From: Galdieria partita | Lineage: Eukaryota > Rhodophyta > Bangiophyceae > Galdieriales > Galdieriaceae | Length of the DNA stretch: 64,000 nucleotides | NCBI GenBank assembly: GCA_025991245.1 | Contig: BQMJ01000026.1 | Location: 1-64,000, forward strand | Direction of reading: 5' to 3' | Part shown: one piece after another, positions 59,690 through 64,000 of the stretch | Numbering within the stretch: the stretch's first letter is position 1 | Layout of the letters: each line of letters starts with the position of its first letter | Made by a program: the position numbers and the translations under genes | Notes under the pieces: model-generated | Database searches by the model: none | The model's input: the letters and a program-made list of their open reading frames with translations, nothing else | Told to the model about the DNA's origin: nothing

Positions 59690-60251
59690 TCAATGAGAAT
59701 CAGAGAATCTAAGAGCTTGAATAGTATTGGAGTGGAGAAGTTTAAAGTCTATAAACACAACACTTTCTGTTGAGTTGTGAACAGCTGTAAGGCTGTCTTT
59801 AGACCATCCATAAATCTGTCTTCTACCTTTGCTTTCGAAATATATGATGATTGGGTCGCAGGTCATATATTGACAAGAGACGACCAATTTTCCATATGCT
59901 TCAAACGCACAAGTTTTATAGATAGCCTTTTCAGAAGTCAGTCGTCGACTAATAATCCTCTTAGTTGTCCTTGTACCAATCCTGTTCAATTCTAGTTTCT
60001 CTATTGAGAATCCTCTCAATTTTCCAAGTGTTTGACTGGCAAGATGTGATTTCTGTTCCGATCGAAAGTACAATAAAACTGCTTCAGAAGAGTTGATACA
60101 AAGCAAGCAGAATGACTACGTCCTTATCCGAGATTTGTTTCTGAAGTTGAAATGTAAGACAACTTTCTCTCTAAAGTTCTCATTCTCTTATGGTTTGCTT
60201 TTGAAACAATTCCTTCTGTACGAACTGAAGCCCTATAATGATTTGAATCAT
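59690..60251 (-). CDS. Hypothetical protein, possibly secreted
   Basis: A 138-codon minus-strand frame (59,690-60,106) has balanced composition but no recognised domain. It can be extended 5' by an in-phase GTACAG...GACGTAG intron (60,116-60,221) to a 10-codon exon starting ATG at 60,251, giving MIQIIIGLQFSFCLLCINSS at the N-terminus, which resembles a signal peptide. The intron would be 106 nt, about twice the local norm, so this is uncertain. No + strand gene competes here except weak shadows. Confidence 0.3.
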
Positions 60252-60305
60252 ACTTGCAATCCGCACAATTTTGGTGTTTCTGTCGAATTCAACGTTTTAC
60301 ATTTT

Positions 60306-61088
60306 ATGTTGGTGACGAACCATGCAGCTTCAAAGGTTAAGGAGTTCATAGCTAGGCAGAGAGGTCTAGAAGTTGGAGAAAAGAGTGAACATAGACACAG
60401 TATCGTATATGACCCTCGTTCGGGAAGTTTGCAGAGAAATGGTGGAAGTGGTATTCAAAGTCGAAGAGGTCTCGGGTCCAGTTCAAAAAGCACCTCAGCG
60501 TCCTCGAGTTCCTTCGACATAAAGTGAGTACTGTAATTGAATAACAATGCTGCATACTGACAAGGTTTACCTAGATTGCAGGTTGCTTTGAGTAAAGGAA
60601 TTCAGAATAGCCGTCGAGATTCGAATTCAAAGAGCAGTATATTTTCCAAAGAGGACCAAGTCACTTCTGACGAAGAGAGCAAGACAAAATACCAAAAGAC
60701 ACGGTTCGTTTGTCACAGTTTATGTCAACAAAATGAAACTAACCTGTACAGCAGACGCTACAAAAAGGGGTTTCAAGAGAAAATTATGAAAGTTGTGCCT
60801 AGAAGGGCTTCGATACGAGTAGATCACAAAAATAATGATTCGTTCATTACCAATGAACTTCTCAACCAAGACATACAAGAAGTTCAACGTGAAGAAGGTA
60901 CAAAGGATGTAGAACTGAAGAACCCTCCATTATCCGGTCAGCAAAATGAAGGAAAAGATATTCCAAGCCAACTTCAAAATAAGCCACTGTGGTGCAAAAA
61001 AACTCGTCAAAAGAAGTTGCATAAGGGTAGAAAGCATCCGGCATATGCTCAAAGCGAAAAACTTGAACGTAGCCTTGAACCGACATAG
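60306..61088 (+). CDS. Basic, serine-rich protein of unknown function
   Basis: Two exons, about 60,306-60,523 and 60,575-61,088 (51-nt GTGAGT...CCTAG intron, phase-consistent), give roughly 243 residues. The ATG at 60,306 (MLVTNHAASKVKEFIARQRG) is the first Met in a frame that runs further upstream without one. The protein is hydrophilic, Lys/Ser/Gln-rich and probably disordered (SSSKSTSASSSSFDIK, KKTRQKKLHKGRKHP). No domain is recognised; the basic patches suggest a nuclear or nucleic-acid-associated protein, which is a guess. Its stop is 33 bp from the convergent NSRP1 stop. Confidence 0.6.
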
Positions 61089-61121
61089 GGCGAAAGTATT
61101 CAGAAAGTTCCAGCACAAGTT

Positions 61122-62152
61122 TCAGTTCTGTAAGTTGCTCGCAACTCGCTCCTGTTTCCTAGCAAGGTATCGTTCTCTCGCTTTTCTCACACTGTCGTCA
61201 TCTTTTCGTTCGCTTGTTACATTATGATTAACTTGAGAATTCTCCCTTGAAACTGTGCTTCGCTTATTAGTTTCTGTGAGAACAGCTTTCTTCACCAAAG
61301 GAATAAACAAACCACCAGGTCGCTTCTCTGGCTCTCCAAACAGAGCCTTCTTTCGTTGTTGCTCAGTTTGTTCATCTTCTTCGTACTTATTCGTGTGTTG
61401 TCCAGACCTTTCCGCTTCTGTGTGTTCAACCATGTCTTCCTGTGACACTCTCACTTCATTCGTCAAAGACTCTGTTTCTGTTGAGCCCAAAGCCACGTTT
61501 CTTGTAAATAGGCTGGAGTAAAATTTTGACATAGCTTGAACTGTTCCATCTTGAGTAGCTTCTGATGCTTCTTGCTTCTGTTTCTGTTGCTCCCACTCTT
61601 TCAATCTTCTCATTTTCTCCTTGTACGCACGAGTAATAAACCTTTCCTTATCCCTAAATTCACCTTCTTTTTCCTAGCTGTGTCATGAGAAAGTCACAAA
61701 CAAAAAGTCTCAAAATATACTTACTTCCTTTTCTCGTTCTTTGAAACTAAGTCTTTCTTCAAGTAGTTCTTGTTCCATCTTTCTTTCCTCTGCCTTAGCC
61801 TTGAGAGACGCAAGATATCGACTTTTTCTCTCCTTTCCTTTCTGAAAGCTATCCAACGAAAACCTAACGGGATGAAAAGAATCAACAAGACGACTATTTC
61901 AGTAATAAACTACCTTTCATTATTTCGAAGTTGTTCGTAAACTTCATCATATGCAAACGCATTTGGGTCAACAGAAGACTCTAGAGTAGTTTGCGCCAAG
62001 TACCCCTTACTAGTTGCCCACTTCATTCTGAGTTCCTGGGATTCCTCTTCAAAATCATCTCCTTTGTCTTCAGCTTCAAAGGCTTTGTCTTTTGTTATAT
62101 TTGTCTGACTCGAAGAACGTTTTCTTGGAAGCCTAAACGATAGCGTACTCAT
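61122..62152 (-). CDS. NSRP1: Nuclear speckle splicing regulatory protein 1 (CCDC55) homolog
   Basis: NSRP1 is an RS-associated speckle protein that modulates alternative splice-site choice. Three minus-strand exons start MSTLSFRLPRKRSSS (ATG at 62,152). The conserved DUF2040 block spans the introns: DPNAFAYDEVYEQLRNNER, KGKERKSRYLASLKAKAEER, KMEQELLEERLSFKEREKE, then EGEFRDKERFITRAYKEKM and RRLKEWE. This follows the family pattern Y-D-E-V-Y, R-K-x-K-Y-I, E-R-x-x-E and F-x-T-x-A-Y-K-x-K. A charged tail ends in RKARERYLARKQERVASNLQ. Introns are about 46-50 nt. Confidence 0.88.
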
Positions 62153-62282
62153 CACTACTGTCGAACATTCCCATTTGGCAATATTTATATTTTCAATTGC
62201 TCAGCAAAATAATTATCCACTTGTAATCATCTCTTAAAAGACTAAGAAAGCAAGCGCTAATATCAAACAGATGAAATAAAGT

Positions 62283-63787
62283 TCAATAGGCATCTAAAAA
62301 AGAAACTCCACCATCATCTGCAGTTTCATCAGCGCCTAGCCATTCCTCGAATTTCTAAAACAAGATTAATACAATATCCAGAAAATGAAATAATTCATAG
62401 CTACCTTTATACGTTCCTTCCTTTCTTGTTCCGTCTCCTTGTAGCGATAATCCGTCTTTCCATCATAAAATTCGGCTTCTAGCTGGCGTCCACCGTACCA
62501 ACGACCAGACATAAGCTCAATACAACTAAAATAATATTAGAAAAACAAATACAATTCAAGAAACTTACGACTCCGCTGCAGCAGGAGAACGAAAACGTAC
62601 TGCAACGACACCCTCAGGATTTCTCTCAAACACAGTTAACTGACAAAAATTTTCTTGAGAATCTTTGTCATAAAATGGACTCCAACAGTACCTTTTCTAT
62701 TTCTCCAAGCTTTGTACATTCCTCTAAAATATCTTCACGAATGTCCTTTAGATATATAAGCAACAGGTTTATAAGAGAAAACTTGAAACTTCCTACATTA
62801 TAATAATTCTGATCGGATATGGCTTCTTTCGGATCAAAAACATTCTTTAAAATAACAATTCGCAAGCCACGGCCATCATCTACTCCATCATTCCAACTAG
62901 TCTTCTGCTCTATTAACTGTCTCGTTGAAAATAGGGGTTTTCCCGTATTCTAAAAACGACGTTACATTACATAGAATTGCGGAAAATTATGGCGTAGTAC
63001 TTACTGGAAACTTCCTTGGAATGAAATCATCACCTTTCAACTCAAAACGAGCCGGTTCAAGACAAATTCGAGTTCCAGTACCAAAACGAAACTCAGTTTG
63101 ATCAAGAACTTTGAAAGCGTTTTCGACCGAGGGTTGCAATGCATATGTAACGACTCCATCGCCCTTCAGGTTACCACTCTCATCCTTGTACAACTTGACC
63201 TTTGCCTTTCCAGAATATGGATCCACTTTCAAAATGCCACACTTGGAGAAGAATTCAACAACCTCTTCTTCAGTCGCGTCTGATGGAATCCCAGTGAAAT
63301 ATATGCTAGTATTGTTTTTGGCAACCTCCTCATTCCAACGTTCTCTCTTCTACAAAACCTTTGAACAACTGAAACAAGCCAAATAAAAAGGTAAAGATAC
63401 CTTTTTCTTCTGTTCTATACGCTTCAACCTCTTTTTCTCTTTCTTTTTCAAATCGTCTAAGGTCAACTTCTTCTTTGAAGGTGCAACGATATCTTCCGAC
63501 TTTGGTTCACCAAAGTTGCTGTGCATGACATCTTCAAAAGCCACCTTACTGACCAGGCTACTCTCATTTGCTTTCAAAATATCATCCTCTCTATTTGCAA
63601 TAATGTTCATCAACTCGCTCAGTTCTGGTTCTTCTGACACTATTGTCCACTTATTATGTGCTTCTAAAAAGATCCTTGTCAATCCGTCAATTTCTCCACC
63701 CTCAACCAGGTCTCGCAGGTCTTTAAAAGAAACTGGTCCAATGGTTTCTCCTTCAAGGTTTTGATACCAAAACTGTTCCTTTTCCAT
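62283..63787 (-). CDS. HTATSF1: Tat-SF1/CUS2-type U2 snRNP splicing factor
   Basis: HTATSF1/Cus2 binds SF3b1 and U2 snRNA to aid U2 snRNP assembly. On the minus strand the start MEKEQFWYQNLEGETIGPVS (ATG at 63,787) is a GYF-like module seen in several plant and algal homologs. A coiled charged region (KKKLTLDDLKKKEKKRLKR) follows. RRM1 has TSIYFTGIPSDATEEEVVEF and LKGDGVVTY, then RICLEPARFELKGDDFIPRK. The C-terminal UHM has RIVILKNVFDPKE, IREDILEECTKLGEIEKVL, GVVAVRFRSPAAAESCIELM and SGRWYGGRQLEAEFYDG; GRWYGG carries the aromatic of the UHM R-x-F-type loop. It ends FEEWLGADETADDGG. Introns are short, and one may lie within 62,755-62,800. Confidence 0.92.
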
Positions 63788-64000
63788 AAGCCAACGAATG
63801 GTGAATCAGGTTGAAATTCTTATCGAGGAAATTTTACGCAATTCCAGGAGTTGATAATCTGCAAAGAATAAAGGATTCAGGCTTCTTGAAAAAGAGTCTG
63901 ATAGTTTATCTAGAACACCACTGAACCAACCAGTAGTAAGAATGAATATAAAACTCTTGTACATAGAGAGATATTTTCGGTATCAAGCTCTGTGATAGAA
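63788..64000. other. Window edge, possible start of a + strand gene
   Basis: An ATG at 63,799 opens MVNQVEILIEEILRNSRS, and a frame reading VDNLQRIKDSGFLKK begins near 63,852 after a possible AG acceptor. This could be the first exons of a gene running out of the window, only 11 bp from the HTATSF1 start. I could not join them into a coherent model. Confidence 0.25.

Noticed and set aside
63799-64000. Possible RAD51-like N-terminus (VDNLQRIKDSGF)
   Set aside because: The phrase resembles the RAD51 helix-hairpin region, but frames could not be joined and the window ends, so no family was assigned.

Overview
This window is the left end of a nuclear chromosome of a compact, AT-rich eukaryote, most likely the red alga Galdieria (Cyanidiophyceae). 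It opens with about 440 bp of C-rich telomere repeat (unit AACCCTAATA, with 11-nt variants). Genes have short GT-AG introns, mostly 45-60 nt. Intergenic gaps are often under 100 bp, and one gene is a RelA/SpoT homolog typical of plastid-bearing lineages. The genus assignment is an inference from intron size, gene content and subtelomeric ATPases; no database was searched.

Bases 1-29,500 are subtelomere. Two tandem, diverged, non-coding units of about 4.5 kb (540-5008 and 5055-9520) are separated by a decayed internal telomere tract. Beyond them lie a fragmentary third copy and several dispersed decayed repeats. Two long intact genes stand out here: paralogous proteins of 701 and 877 residues with an N-terminal P-loop/STAND-like ATPase and a C-terminal PD-(D/E)XK-like nuclease. 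This is the Crinkler/RHS effector plan, and the second protein also ends in a SAM-like domain. A short relict of the same P-loop lies at about 29,130.

Bases 29,500-35,100 are a transition zone. RPB4 (Pol II subunit 4) and an ANTH-domain endocytic adaptor form a small gene island. The ANTH gene is cut off at its 3' end exactly where a 1.7-kb subtelomeric repeat begins; the other copy of that repeat lies at 15.7-17.5 kb. A sugar-transporter-like relict follows.

From 35,138 to the end is ordinary dense housekeeping DNA: U2AF65, CDIN1-type nuclease, a novel repeat protein, NOLC1/SRP40, a GT61 glycosyltransferase, DPM1, SNAPC3/SNAP50, a retinoblastoma-related protein (RBR), FANCD2, aprataxin, an RSH ppGpp enzyme, a tiny three-exon DPM3, a basic unknown protein, NSRP1 and HTATSF1/CUS2. 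Several work together. DPM1 and DPM3 are the catalytic and anchor subunits of dolichol-phosphate-mannose synthase. FANCD2 and aprataxin are adjacent DNA-repair genes. RBR and FANCD2 share a divergent promoter with a consensus E2F site. U2AF65, HTATSF1 and NSRP1 act in splicing, and RPB4 and SNAPC3 in transcription. Exon boundaries were placed by eye from reading frame and GT-AG sites, so small errors are possible.
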